From positions 2,331,001 to 2,395,000 of the forward strand of contig NZ_JACCFJ010000001.1 of NCBI RefSeq assembly GCF_013410345.1: DNA of 64,000 nt, given 5' to 3'. The notes below the pieces were generated by a model. That model was given only the letters and a program-made list of their open reading frames with translations. It did no database searches and was not told where the DNA came from. The translations under genes were made by a program, and so were the position numbers. The first letter of the stretch is position 1, and each line of letters starts with the position of its first letter. This DNA is from Saccharopolyspora hordei (GTDB taxonomy: Bacteria; Actinomycetota; Actinomycetes; Mycobacteriales; Pseudonocardiaceae). Below are positions 39,245 through 48,132 of this stretch, in pieces.

Positions 39245-40903
39245 GTGGTGCGTGAAGTCGAGGTCGACGCGGCCGGTGTCGCCGTGGTCGGGGTCCCGCT
39301 GCGCCAGCTCCTCATCGCGGTCGGCGAACCCCTGGTCGACGTGCTCGCCGCTCCCCGCGGCTTCGACGTCGAGGTGCGGGACGTCGTCATCGTCGACCCG
39401 GAGGAGGAGTCCGGCAGCGGGCGCAGCGGCGACTTCGTGCTGGTCATCGGCGCGCGCGGGCGGGCCGCGGTGCGGCTGGTGCGGGCGGCGGCGCGCGAGG
39501 GCGCGGTGGCCGTCGCGGTGAAGGTGGGTGCGGAGACCGACGTGCGGGTGCTGCGCGACACCGCGATCGACAGCGGGATCGCGCTGCTCGGCGTCCGCCC
39601 GGAGGTGCGCTGGGAACGCCTGGAGTCCTTCGCGCGCTCGGCCATCGACAACGCCCGGCTCACCACCGACGCCGACGTCGGGGAGGCGCTGGGCGACCTG
39701 TTCTCGCTGGCCCAGACGGTGGCGGCGATGACCGACGGCATCGTGTCGATCGAGGACACCGCGAGCCGGGTGCTGGCCTACTCGCGCTCCGACGACGAGG
39801 TCGACGAGCTGCGCCGGCTGTCCATCCTGGGCCGCCAGGGCCCCGAGCCGTACTTGGCGATGCTGCGCGAGTGGGGCGTCTACCAGCGGTTGCGCGCCGG
39901 CGAGGACGTGGTGCGCATCGACGAGCGGCCGGACCTGGGCATCCGCCGCCGGATGGCGGTGGGCATCCACGCCGGGACCCAGCCGCTCGGCTCGATCTGG
40001 GTGCAGGAGGGCAGCCGCCCGCTGTCGGAGCGCTCCGAGCGGGCCCTGCTCGGCGCGGCGCGGGTGGCGGCGCTGCAGCTCGTCCGGCAGCGCACCGAGG
40101 CCACGGCGGGGCCGCGCTTCCGGGAGAACCTGCTGACCGGGCTGCTCGACGGCCGCATCGACGCCCAGTCGGTGGCCGACAACATCGGTGCGGACGCGGC
40201 GAAACCGGCGGTGGTCGTGGTGTTCACGCTGCGCCCGTCGGAGCCCAACGCGGACCGCTCCGAGCTGGAGCTGCAGCGGGCGGAGATGACCAGCCTGATC
40301 TCGGTGCACGCCTCGGCGTACCGGCGCAGCGCGCTGGTCACCACGATCGGCTCGCGGGTCTACGTGCTGCTGCCGGACCTGCCGGAGCGCTCAGCGGTCG
40401 CCTCGACGCTGAGCCTGACGCGGGAGATCGTCGCGGCGGCCAAGCAGCACCTGCGGGCGCGCGTCCAGGTGGGGGTCGGCTCGGAGGTGCGAACGCTGGA
40501 CGAGGCGGCCGAGTCCCGCAACGAGGCGGACCGGGTCCTCGACGCGATGACCCACGACCTGCACGCGGAGATCGCGACCATCTCGGACGTCCGCGCGCAG
40601 GTGGTGGTCAGCGAGCTCCTGACGGTCCTGCAGGGCAACGAGCGCTTCCGCGACGCCCGCCTGACGCTCCTGCAGGAGCACGACGCGGAGCACGGCACGG
40701 GTCTGGCGCGCTCCCTGCTGGCCTACCTGGAGGCCTTCGGCGACGTCCGAGCGGCCAGCGACCGCCTGCACGTCCACCCCAACACCCTCCGCTACCGGGT
40801 CCGCCGGGCGGGCGAGATCACCGGCATCGACCTGTCGAACCCGGCGGAACGCCTCAACGCCCACCTCCAGCTCCTCCTCACCCGCCGAACCCGCCGCTCG
40901 TGA
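39245..40903 (+). CDS. PucR-family activator of proline catabolism (PruR-like)
   Basis: A 552-residue regulator. The N-terminal half has a PucR-type ligand domain (VPLRQLLIAVGEPLVDVLAA, then RDVVIVDPEEE, then GDFVLVIGARGRAAVRLV). A GGDEF-like middle region follows, and a C-terminal PucR helix-turn-helix (RSLLAYLEAFGDVRAASDRL, then HVHPNTLRYRVRRAGEITG). In Mycobacterium a PruR of this type activates pruB-pruA in response to proline. The start is uncertain: GTG 39245/39248 or GTG 39182. The later one is preferred because the inverted repeat would otherwise lie inside the gene. Confidence 0.85.
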   Translation: MVREVEVDAAGVAVVGVPLRQLLIAVGEPLVDVLAAPRGFDVEVRDVVIVDPEEESGSGRSGDFVLVIGARGRAAVRLVRAAAREGAVAVAVKVGAETDVRVLRDTAIDSGIALLGVRPEVRWERLESFARSAIDNARLTTDADVGEALGDLFSLAQTVAAMTDGIVSIEDTASRVLAYSRSDDEVDELRRLSILGRQGPEPYLAMLREWGVYQRLRAGEDVVRIDERPDLGIRRRMAVGIHAGTQPLGSIWVQEGSRPLSERSERALLGAARVAALQLVRQRTEATAGPRFRENLLTGLLDGRIDAQSVADNIGADAAKPAVVVVFTLRPSEPNADRSELELQRAEMTSLISVHASAYRRSALVTTIGSRVYVLLPDLPERSAVASTLSLTREIVAAAKQHLRARVQVGVGSEVRTLDEAAESRNEADRVLDAMTHDLHAEIATISDVRAQVVVSELLTVLQGNERFRDARLTLLQEHDAEHGTGLARSLLAYLEAFGDVRAASDRLHVHPNTLRYRVRRAGEITGIDLSNPAERLNAHLQLLLTRRTRRS

Positions 40904-40939
40904 GCGGGCGAGAAGCCCGACGAGCGCGCGGAAATCGCC

Positions 40940-41761
40940 TCAGGCGCGGGGGCGCCAGCGGGCGAAGCCCCCTTCGGTGTTGAGGACCTGGCCGGTGATC
41001 CAGCGGGCTTCGTCGGTGGTGAGCCAGGCGATCAGGCGCGCCGGGTCGTCCGGTTCGCCGTAGCGGCCGCGGGGGAACATCGGGCGGATCGTCTGCCAGG
41101 TCGGTTCGTCCAGGTAGCCGGTGTCGACCGGGCCGGGGTTGACGGTGTTCGTCGTGATGCCGGTGTCCGCCAGCTGGTCGGAGATCGTCAGGGTGATCTC
41201 GGCGAGCGCTCCCTTGGCCGCGGCGTAGGCGACCTCGCCGGGCATCGGGCCCTGCTGCTGGCCGGAGGTCATGAACACGATCCGCCCGCCCGGGCGGCCG
41301 TCGTGCTGCGCGGCGAAGGCCTGCGCGAGCAGGATCGACGACCTGGTGTTCACCGCCCAGTGCCCGTCGAGCATCGCCGCGTCGAGCTCGCCCAGCGCTC
41401 CGTCGCCGCCGCTGCGCGCGTGGTTGCAGACCAGGACGTCGAGGTGCCCGAACTCGGCCACCGCGGCGTCGACGAGCTGCTGCGGCGCATCGGGACCGGC
41501 CAGGTCGGCTCCGGCGTCGGCGATCCGCGCACCGGGGGCCAGCTGCTCGGCCACCCCGGCGAGCACCGCTTCGAGATCGTCGCCGCCCCACGGCTGCTCT
41601 TCGTCGTGCGGCCGGTGGTGGTGCACGAACACCGACGCGCCGTAAGCCGCCAACCGGCGCGCGATCGCGTACCCGATGCCCTGCCTGCGGCTGACCCCGG
41701 TCACCAGCGCGGTCCGGCCGCGCAGCGGAAGGGGGTCGCGGGAAAGATCGGCTGTGGTCAT
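40940..41761 (-). CDS. short-chain dehydrogenase/reductase
   Basis: A 273-residue classical SDR. The NAD(P)-binding motif is TALVTGVSRRQGIGYAIARR. The NNAG-equivalent is LVCNHARSGG (Asn-His in place of Asn-Asn). The active site has a Ser in MTSGQQQG and YAAAKGAL (Tyr-x3-Lys). The PG motif is NTVNPGPVDTGYLDEP. Start ATG 41761; the open extension upstream is not coding. It is close to 3-ketoacyl reductases with an unusual GVSRRQGIG loop. The substrate is unknown. Confidence 0.85.
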   Translation of the reverse strand: MTTADLSRDPLPLRGRTALVTGVSRRQGIGYAIARRLAAYGASVFVHHHRPHDEEQPWGGDDLEAVLAGVAEQLAPGARIADAGADLAGPDAPQQLVDAAVAEFGHLDVLVCNHARSGGDGALGELDAAMLDGHWAVNTRSSILLAQAFAAQHDGRPGGRIVFMTSGQQQGPMPGEVAYAAAKGALAEITLTISDQLADTGITTNTVNPGPVDTGYLDEPTWQTIRPMFPRGRYGEPDDPARLIAWLTTDEARWITGQVLNTEGGFARWRPRA

Positions 41762-41955
41762 GCGCGGCAGGTTAGGGCGCTGTGGTGCCCGCTGCCACCG
41801 AATTGTCCGGATCGCGCTCCGTGAATACGTACCCGTGTGGGTATTTGCACCGGTCCGCCGAGAACTCCGATGCGGCACCCTCGAACGAGCTCCCCCGAGG
41901 GAGTGAAAGACCGGTCGACCGCTCTCTCCCCCGAAGCCGGTCCCCGGAAACGCCG

Positions 41956-41982
41956 CGCCCTGCCGCCCCCAGCGGCAGGGCG
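41956..41982. terminator. hairpin in the SDR/coaA gap
   Basis: CGCCCTGCCGC (41956-41966) pairs perfectly with GCGGCAGGGCG (41972-41982) over a 5-nt loop. It is in non-coding DNA between the SDR start and the VapC relic. Confidence 0.6.
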
Positions 41983-41984
41983 TG

Positions 41985-42024
41985 CGGTTCGTCCGACCCC
42001 CTCCCCGACGGGCCGGACGAACCG
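41985..42024. terminator. second hairpin directly after the first
   Basis: CGGTTCGTCCG (41985-41995) pairs with CGGACGAACCG (42014-42024), 18-nt loop. It is two nucleotides after the preceding hairpin and 13 nt beyond the stop of the VapC relic on the minus strand, so it may be that gene's original terminator. Confidence 0.6.
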
Positions 42025-42037
42025 CCCCGGTGTCACT

Positions 42038-42151
42038 TCATGCCGGTGCTTCGACGGGGAGTGCCGCTTCAGCCAGCCGCTCGTCGTGAGTGACGAAGGC
42101 CGTCAGCGCGATTCGGGCATCCAACGCTGTGGCCAGGGGGATTGAGTCCAG
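42038..42151 (-). pseudogene. VapC-type PIN toxin 3' relic
   Basis: In the minus strand, 37 codons before a TGA at 42038-42040 read LDSIPLATALDARIALTAF, then VTHDERLAEAALPVEAPA. This matches the C-terminal end of VapC PIN-domain ribonucleases (LDAIHLATAL, TAFVTYDERLAEAA) with the conserved Asp and THD retained. The first two-thirds of the gene and any VapB antitoxin are missing, and the usual His of IHLA is Pro. It is a remnant of a toxin-antitoxin locus. Confidence 0.7.
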
Positions 42152-42212
42152 GTTTCGAAGGTGGGTGCCGCCCGGACTGCAGCGGGTCCCGGGCGGTTGT
42201 GCTCACCTCTCG

Positions 42213-43145
42213 TCAGAGCTTGCGGAGGCGGACCCGGTTGATCGAGTGGTCGACGTCCTTGCGCAGGACCAGGGTCGCGCGCGGGCGGGTGGGCAGGATG
42301 TTCTCCACCAGGTTCGGCTCGTTGATGGTGCGCCACAGGTGGTCGGCCTCGGCGCGGGCCTCCTCGTCGGACAGCTGCGCGAAGTGGTGGAAGTGCGAGT
42401 CCGGGTTGGCGAACGCCGTGCTGCGCAGCGCCAGGAAGCGGTCGGCGTACCAGCGGGCGATGTGCTCGGTGTGCGCGTCGACGTAGATGGAGAAGTCGAA
42501 CAGGTCCGACACCGCCAGGCTCGGCGCGGGCTGCAGGACGTTGAGCCCCTCGATGATCAGGATGTCCGGCTGGCGCACCACGATCTGCTCGCCGGGCACG
42601 ATGTCGTACAGCACGTGCGAGTACACCGGCGCGGCCACCTCCGGCGCACCGGACTTGACCTCGGTGACGAAGCGCAGCAGCGCGCGCCGGTCGTAGCTCT
42701 CCGGGAAGCCCTTGCGGTGCATCAGCCCGCGGCGCACCAGTTCGGCCTTGGGGTAGAGGAAGCCGTCGGTAGTCACCAGGTCCACCCGCGGGTGGTCCGG
42801 CCAGCGGGCCAGCAGGGTGCGCAGCAGCCGCGCGGTGGTCGACTTGCCGACCGCGACGCTGCCCGCGATGCCGATCACGAACGGCACCTTGGTGCCGCGG
42901 GTCTCCTCGCCGAGGAACGTCGTGGTCGTCTCGTGCAGCCGCTGGCGGGCCGCCACCTGCAGGTTGATCAACCGTGACAGCGGGAGGTAGACGTCGGCGA
43001 CCTCGGCCAGGTCGACCTGCTCGCCGAGGCCGCGCAGGTCGTCGAGCTCGTCCTCGGTCAGCGGCAGCGGGAGGGAATCCCGCAGTTCCCGCCACTGGTC
43101 CCGGTGCAGTTCGACGTATGGGCTCAGTTCGCGAACGCGTGTCAC
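42213..43145 (-). CDS. coaA: type I pantothenate kinase
   Basis: A 310-residue ATP-dependent kinase phosphorylating pantothenate, the first committed step of CoA synthesis. The P-loop is [18 protein letters not shown] at about 93-110. [41 protein letters not shown] and the ending RVRLRKL are family hallmarks. GTG 43145 is preferred because GAGGGG lies 6 nt upstream; a GTG two codons earlier overlaps that site. It is convergent with nothing nearby. A relic of vapC lies 62 nt downstream. Confidence 0.95.
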   Translation of the reverse strand: MTRVRELSPYVELHRDQWRELRDSLPLPLTEDELDDLRGLGEQVDLAEVADVYLPLSRLINLQVAARQRLHETTTTFLGEETRGTKVPFVIGIAGSVAVGKSTTARLLRTLLARWPDHPRVDLVTTDGFLYPKAELVRRGLMHRKGFPESYDRRALLRFVTEVKSGAPEVAAPVYSHVLYDIVPGEQIVVRQPDILIIEGLNVLQPAPSLAVSDLFDFSIYVDAHTEHIARWYADRFLALRSTAFANPDSHFHHFAQLSDEEARAEADHLWRTINEPNLVENILPTRPRATLVLRKDVDHSINRVRLRKL

Positions 43146-43278
43146 AGGCACCCCTCGGCGTTGAGGCCCGGCAGGAACTTCGGGGGAACAGTAAGTGGCG
43201 GATCGTCCGCAGCGCTGTGATCCACTGCACGCTGAGACGCAGGGAACACCGCTGGATCGATCGTGGGCCCCGCAGGCG

Positions 43279-43315
43279 GCAGGACGCCGGACCGGCGTGC
43301 GGTCCGGCGTCCTGC
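43279..43315 (-). terminator. terminator of the APC permease gene
   Basis: GCAGGACGCCGGACC (43279-43293) pairs with GGTCCGGCGTCCTGC (43301-43315) over a 7-nt loop. It begins 10 nt after the permease stop on the minus strand. Confidence 0.85.
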
Positions 43316-43324
43316 GTGGTCAGC

Positions 43325-44770
43325 TCACTGCTCGGAGCCGCTGGTCGTGTTCAGCTTCGACTTGCGGTAGCCGTAGGAGAAGTAGATCACCAGGCCGATG
43401 ACGAACCAGGCGGCGAAGCGCAGCCAGGTCAGCGGCTCCAGGAAGGTGACCAGCCAGAGCGAGAACGCGATGCCGATCATCGGCACCACCGGCATGCCGG
43501 GGCACTTGAAGCCGCGCGGGATCTCCGGGCGCCGGTAGCGGAGCACGATCACCGCGGCGCACACGACCACGAACGCCAGCAGGATGCCGATGTTGGTCAG
43601 CTCCGCGGCCTCGCCGATCGGCAGCAGGCCGGCGATGAGCGCGGAGGCGACGCCGATCAGCCAGGTGAACCGCGTCGGCACCTTGCGCACCGGGTGGGTT
43701 TTGGCGAACCACTGCGGCAGCAGCCCGTCGCGGCTCATCGCGTAGCCGACGCGGGTCACGCCGAGCATGAAGGTGAACAGCACGGTCAGGATGCCCAGGA
43801 TCGCGCCGACCGCGATGATCGCGCCGAGCACCGGCAGGCCCACGTCGGCGAACGCGCTGGCGAACGCGCTCTCGGTGCTGATCTGCTGGTACGGGACCAT
43901 GCCGGTGAGCACCAGGCAGGCCAGCACGTAGAGCACCATCGCGATGACCAGCGAGTACATGATGGCCTTCGGCATGTGCTTCTGGGCTTCCTTGGACTCC
44001 TCGGCCGCGGTGCTCATCGCGTCGTAGCCGAAGACCGCGAAGAACACCGTCGCCGCCCCGGCGAAGGCGCCACCGATGCCGTAGGGGAAGAACGGGTTGT
44101 AGTTGCCCGCGTTGACGTGGAAGGCGCCGACGACGATCACCACCAGGACCACGCCGACCTTCAGGTAGACCAGCAGGGTCTCGAACCGGGCGGCGCTCTT
44201 CATGCCCTGGTTGAGGACGAAGGCGATGAGCAGGCACAGCAGCGCGGCGAACAGGTTGATCTTGTAGCTGCCGGGCGGCGCGGCGCCGTCCTCGGTGCCC
44301 GGGGCGCCCAGCATCCACGCCGGCAGGTCGATGCCGAGGAACCCGAGCAGCTCGTTGAAGTAGCCGGAGATGCCGATGGCCACCACGGCCACGATCGCGG
44401 TGTACTCCAGCAGCAGGTCCCAGCCGATCAGCCAGCCGACGACCTCACCGAGCACGGCGTAGCCGTAGGTGTAGGCCGACCCGGCCTTGGGGATCATCCC
44501 GGCGAACTCGGCGTAGGAGAACGCGGCGGCCGCGCTGGCGATGCCGGCGATGAGGAACGAGATCAACACCGCGGGCCCGGCCTTCTCGTTGGCCACCGCG
44601 CCCGCCAGCGAGAAGATCCCGGCCCCGATGATGCCGCCGACGCCGATGGCAGTGAGCTGCCACAGGCCCAGCGACCGCTGCAGACCACCACCACCGGTGT
44701 CCTCGGTGATGGCGTCGATCGGCTTGCGGCGGAAGATCCCCCGCCCGGGTTGGAGACTTGGTGAGGTCAC
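43325..44770 (-). CDS. APC-superfamily amino acid permease
   Basis: A 481-residue membrane protein with 12 helices of the cationic amino acid transporter (CAT/YfnA-like) branch. The helix 1 motif is GVGGIIGAGIFSLAG. SAAAAFSYAEFAGMIPKAGS is helix 2-3. FAVFGYDAMSTAAEESKEAQ is the helix 6 substrate region. The C-terminus has GFKCPGMPVVP and ends in a charged tail. The N-terminal RRKPIDAI is conserved in this group. It likely imports basic or branched amino acids; the precise substrate is unknown. It is divergent from the universal stress gene. Confidence 0.9.
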   Translation of the reverse strand: MTSPSLQPGRGIFRRKPIDAITEDTGGGGLQRSLGLWQLTAIGVGGIIGAGIFSLAGAVANEKAGPAVLISFLIAGIASAAAAFSYAEFAGMIPKAGSAYTYGYAVLGEVVGWLIGWDLLLEYTAIVAVVAIGISGYFNELLGFLGIDLPAWMLGAPGTEDGAAPPGSYKINLFAALLCLLIAFVLNQGMKSAARFETLLVYLKVGVVLVVIVVGAFHVNAGNYNPFFPYGIGGAFAGAATVFFAVFGYDAMSTAAEESKEAQKHMPKAIMYSLVIAMVLYVLACLVLTGMVPYQQISTESAFASAFADVGLPVLGAIIAVGAILGILTVLFTFMLGVTRVGYAMSRDGLLPQWFAKTHPVRKVPTRFTWLIGVASALIAGLLPIGEAAELTNIGILLAFVVVCAAVIVLRYRRPEIPRGFKCPGMPVVPMIGIAFSLWLVTFLEPLTWLRFAAWFVIGLVIYFSYGYRKSKLNTTSGSEQ

Positions 44771-45105
44771 GGTTCTACTCCTGGTGCTTCGTCATGCGCG
44801 AAAGGGTACGTACCTGGCGTGGTTCGGCCCGGCGAACGTTCCGCGCGACGTCGTGCGTGTCCTGCGTCACCAGTGGCTTCGCACGTTGTTGGCGAAACCT
44901 ACGCGGACGCGTCACGTGATCATGTTGTGGGGTCGGACGACACTTCCCCGCATCCTTTGTCCGGTGTGACAGAACGGCTGCTGGGACGTGTCGGTCCGCT
45001 CACAACTCGCCGCGGAGGGTCGCGACCCGTGACTGCGCGGGGTCGCGATCGTTAAGGTTCACGCCGGTGTCATGCGCCAGGACCAGCCAGGGAAGAGGGA
45101 GCGCG
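44771..45105. other. divergent promoter region of permease and stress gene
   Basis: This is 335 nt without a coding frame of quality. AGGAGT lies just before the permease start on the minus strand, and GGGAGCGCG just before the ATG at 45106 on the plus strand. No clear palindrome or riboswitch hallmark is seen. Confidence 0.4.
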
Positions 45106-45558
45106 ATGTCCAGTTACCGCACTGTCGTCGTCGGGACGGACGGCTCGGAGCCCTCGCTGCGCGCGGTGGCCCGTGCGGGGACCGTCGCCAGTGACTCCGA
45201 CGCCCGGCTGGTGATCGTCTGCGCCTACTACCCGACGCCGGCCCGCGAGGTCGAGCAGGCGCGTGACGAGCTGGGGGACGAGGCCTTCCAGGTGGTCGGG
45301 TCGGCACCGGCCGAGGCGACCCTGCGCGACGCCGCCGACGTCGCCCGCAAGGCCGGGGCGAGCCAGGTGAGCACCTTCGCCGCGGTCGGCGCGCCGATAG
45401 GGGTGCTGCTGGCCGCCGCCGAGAAGGAGGGCGCCGACCTGCTGGTGGTCGGGAGCCGTGGTCTGAACACGCTGAAGGGGCGGATCCTCGGCTCGGTGCC
45501 GTCGGAGATCTCGCGCCGAGCGGAATGCGATGTGCTCGTTGTCCGAACCGCACGGTGA
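45106..45558 (+). CDS. universal stress protein (UspA family)
   Basis: A 150-residue single-domain UspA protein. The N-terminal strand is TVVVGTDGSEPSLRAVARAG. The ATP-binding motif GSRGLNTLKGRILGSVPSEI (G-2x-G-9x-GS) is intact, so it probably binds ATP, and it ends with a CDVLVVR strand. ATG 45106 has AGAGGGAG upstream; the in-frame GTG at 45067 is less likely. Its last 29 nt overlap the adenylate cyclase gene in another frame, which couples the two. Confidence 0.9.
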   Translation: MSSYRTVVVGTDGSEPSLRAVARAGTVASDSDARLVIVCAYYPTPAREVEQARDELGDEAFQVVGSAPAEATLRDAADVARKAGASQVSTFAAVGAPIGVLLAAAEKEGADLLVVGSRGLNTLKGRILGSVPSEISRRAECDVLVVRTAR

Positions 45559-46522
45559 GCCGCCGGCGCGCGGCGACGAGGTCCAGGAGACGATCCTCGG
45601 CGGCGCCCCGCGCTACACGAAGAAGCAGGTCGCCGAGGCCGCCGGGGTGCCGGTGCAGCGGGCCGAGCAGCTGTGGCAGGCGATGGGCTTCGCGCACGTC
45701 ACCGACGAGGACGTGGTGTTCACCGACTCCGACGTGGCGGCGCTGCGCGCGCTGGTGGAGCTGGTCTCGGCCGACGTGATCCCGCCGGAGCTGGAGACGG
45801 CGGTGGCCCGGTCGCTGGCGCAGACGATGTCCCGGCTGGCCGAGTGGCAGGTCGAGATCTTCAAGCAGCTGCTCGGCGAGGAGTTCGCCGTCGACGTCGA
45901 GACCACCGCCCAGATGGCCTCGGTGATCCTGCCGGTGATGGCGCGGCTGCAGGACTACGTGTGGCGGCGGCACCTGGCCGCCAGCGCCTCCCGGGAGATG
46001 GCCGAGCGGGACGCCGGTACCGACGAGCGGGTGCAGGTGATCGGCTTCGCCGACCTGGTCGGCTACACCCGGCTGATCCGCGACTTCTCCGCGCAGGCGG
46101 GCGAGCTGGAGGAGCTCATCGACGGCTTCGAGGCGCTGGCCTGGGGCGTGGTCGCGGAGAACCACGGCCGGGTGATCAAGACGATCGGCGACGAGGTGCT
46201 GTTCGTGACCGACACGGCCGCCGACGCCGCCGAGATCGCGCTGACGCTCAACGAGAAGGTCGCCGAGAACGACCTGTTGCCGCCGCTGCGGATCGGGATG
46301 GCCGAGGGACCGGTGCTGGCCCGCTTCGGTGACGTCTACGGCTCGACGGTGAACGCCGCCAGCCGCCTGACCTCGGCGGCCCGCCCGGCGTCGGCGCTGG
46401 TCGACCGCGACCTGGCGATGTCGCTGCGGGGCAACCCGAAGTACCGGTTGATCTCGCTCGGTCCGCAGAAGGTGCAGGGCTTCCGCGGTCTGCGCGCCTG
46501 GGCCCTCCGCCGCGCGAAGTGA
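45530..46522 (+). CDS. class III adenylate/guanylate cyclase
   Basis: A 330-residue cytosolic protein. Residues about 25-130 form an N-terminal helical regulatory domain (RYTKKQVAEAAGVPVQRAEQ, a MerR-like helix pair). The class III cyclase catalytic domain follows. It has metal-binding Asp in VIGFADLVGYTRLI, the second Asp in IKTIGDEVLFV, and transition-state residues in YGSTVNAASRLTSAARP. It makes cAMP or cGMP; the Lys/Asp selectivity residues cannot be fixed with confidence. ATG 45530 lies inside the usp gene (29-nt overlap), an arrangement that suggests joint translation. Confidence 0.85.
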   Translation: MCSLSEPHGEPPARGDEVQETILGGAPRYTKKQVAEAAGVPVQRAEQLWQAMGFAHVTDEDVVFTDSDVAALRALVELVSADVIPPELETAVARSLAQTMSRLAEWQVEIFKQLLGEEFAVDVETTAQMASVILPVMARLQDYVWRRHLAASASREMAERDAGTDERVQVIGFADLVGYTRLIRDFSAQAGELEELIDGFEALAWGVVAENHGRVIKTIGDEVLFVTDTAADAAEIALTLNEKVAENDLLPPLRIGMAEGPVLARFGDVYGSTVNAASRLTSAARPASALVDRDLAMSLRGNPKYRLISLGPQKVQGFRGLRAWALRRAK

Positions 46523-46570
46523 GCCGGCCTGACCCGGACGAGGACTGCTCCATGTGATCGAATTCGCAGG

Positions 46571-46595
46571 GAACTTGCTTGTCGCATGCAAGTTC
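46571..46595 (+). terminator. hairpin after the cyclase gene
   Basis: GAACTTGC (46571-46578) pairs with GCAAGTTC (46588-46595) over a 9-nt loop and is followed by TTCTG. It starts 48 nt after the cyclase stop. Confidence 0.6.
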
Positions 46596-46736
46596 TTCTG
46601 ATATGCGATCTCGCCGTCGTCACCTGCGATATCGCGATTCCCGCGGTCCCATGACCGGCGCGAGCCGGGTTCCCGAGGGGCTGCACGCGCGGGAAAGCGG
46701 GATGCCCGGTGCCGGTCCCGGCAATAGAGTCGGGTC

Positions 46737-48116
46737 ATGGCGGATCGGGGAGCAGTGGCGACAGGTGGGCATTCCGACGACGTAGCCGCCCTGGTCGGGG
46801 AGTACCGGCGGCTGCCTCCCGGCGCGCCGGTGCGGCTGGCGAAACCCACCTCGAACCTGTTCCGGTTCCGTGACCCGGCGGCCGGGCCGGGGCTGGACGT
46901 CGGCCGCTTCAACCGGGTGCTGGAGGTCGACACCACCCACCGCACCGCCCAGGTGCAGGGCATGGCGACCTACGAGCGCATCGTGGACGCGCTGCTGCCG
47001 TCCGGGCACGTCCCGCTGGTGGTGCCGCAGCTGAAGACCATCACGCTCGGTGGCGCGGTGGCCGGGCTCGGCATCGAGTCCACCTCGTTCCGCAACGGCC
47101 TGCCGCACGAGTCGGTGCGCGAGCTGGAGGTCCTCACCGGCTCCGGGGAGGTCGTGCGGGCCCGCCCGGACAACGAGCACGCCGAGCTGTTCCGCGGGTT
47201 CCCCAACTCCTACGGCACCCTGGGCTACGCGCTGCGGCTGGAGATCGAGATCGAACCGGTGCGCCCCTACGTCCGGCTGCAGCACGTCCGGTTCGGCACG
47301 GCGCGGGAGTGCGCGGACGCGCTCGCGCGCATCTGCCGGGACCGCAGCTTCGACGGCCACCCGGTGGACTTCCTCGACGGGACGGTCTTCAGCGCCCGCG
47401 ACCAGTACCTGACCCTGGGGTCCTACGTGGACGAAGCGCCGCGCACCAGCGACTACACCGGGCAGCAGGTCTACTACCGCTCCATCCCGCAGCGGGGCAC
47501 CGACTACCTGAGCGTTCACGACTACCTGTGGCGCTGGGACACCGACTGGTTCTGGTGCTCCCGCGCGTTCGGCGTGCAGCACCCGCTGGTGCGGCGGTTC
47601 TGGCCGCGGCGCTACCGCCGCTCCGACGTCTACCGCCGCATCGTCGCCTGGGACCGGCGGCACGCGTTCACCGACCGGCTCGCCGTGCTGCGCGGCCGCG
47701 GCGTCAACGAACCGGTGATCCAGGACGTGGAGATCCCGGTCGACCGGCTGCCGGAGTTCCTGGAGTTCTTCCACCGCGACATCGGGATCTCCCCGGTGTG
47801 GCTGTGCCCGGTCACGCTGCGCGACCCCAAGGGCTGGCCGCTGTACCCGATGGACCCCGACGAGCTCTACGTCAACGTCGGGTTCTGGTCCACCGTGCCG
47901 CTGCGTCGCGGCGAGGCGCCGGGACGGCACAACAGGGCGATCGAGCGCGTGGTGACCGAGCTGGACGGCCACAAGTCGCTGTACTCCAACTCCTACTACA
48001 CCGAGGAGGAGTTCTGGCGGCTCTACAACCAACCCGTCTACCAGCGGCTCAAGGAGCGCTACGACCCGGACGGCCGGTTGCCGGGCCTGTACGAGAAGTG
48101 CGTGCGGGAGAAGTGA
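46737..48116 (+). CDS. FAD-binding oxidoreductase, BfaA/TmsA-like
   Basis: A 459-residue flavoprotein of the DHCR24-like FAD-oxidase group. The FAD domain carries VVPQLKTITLGGAVAGLGIE and SFRNGLPHESVRELEVL, and the C-terminal half has the LDGTVFSARDQYL and YPMDPDELYVNVGFW segments. Together with the next gene it matches the actinobacterial pair that makes 10-methyl branched (tuberculostearic-type) fatty acids, in which the methyltransferase forms a 10-methylene intermediate and this enzyme reduces it with NADPH. The start ATG is 16 nt from an unclear ribosome binding site. The stop is 16 nt before the methyltransferase ATG, indicating an operon. Confidence 0.8.
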   Translation: MADRGAVATGGHSDDVAALVGEYRRLPPGAPVRLAKPTSNLFRFRDPAAGPGLDVGRFNRVLEVDTTHRTAQVQGMATYERIVDALLPSGHVPLVVPQLKTITLGGAVAGLGIESTSFRNGLPHESVRELEVLTGSGEVVRARPDNEHAELFRGFPNSYGTLGYALRLEIEIEPVRPYVRLQHVRFGTARECADALARICRDRSFDGHPVDFLDGTVFSARDQYLTLGSYVDEAPRTSDYTGQQVYYRSIPQRGTDYLSVHDYLWRWDTDWFWCSRAFGVQHPLVRRFWPRRYRRSDVYRRIVAWDRRHAFTDRLAVLRGRGVNEPVIQDVEIPVDRLPEFLEFFHRDIGISPVWLCPVTLRDPKGWPLYPMDPDELYVNVGFWSTVPLRRGEAPGRHNRAIERVVTELDGHKSLYSNSYYTEEEFWRLYNQPVYQRLKERYDPDGRLPGLYEKCVREK

Positions 48117-48132
48117 CGGAAGGGGATCGCTC

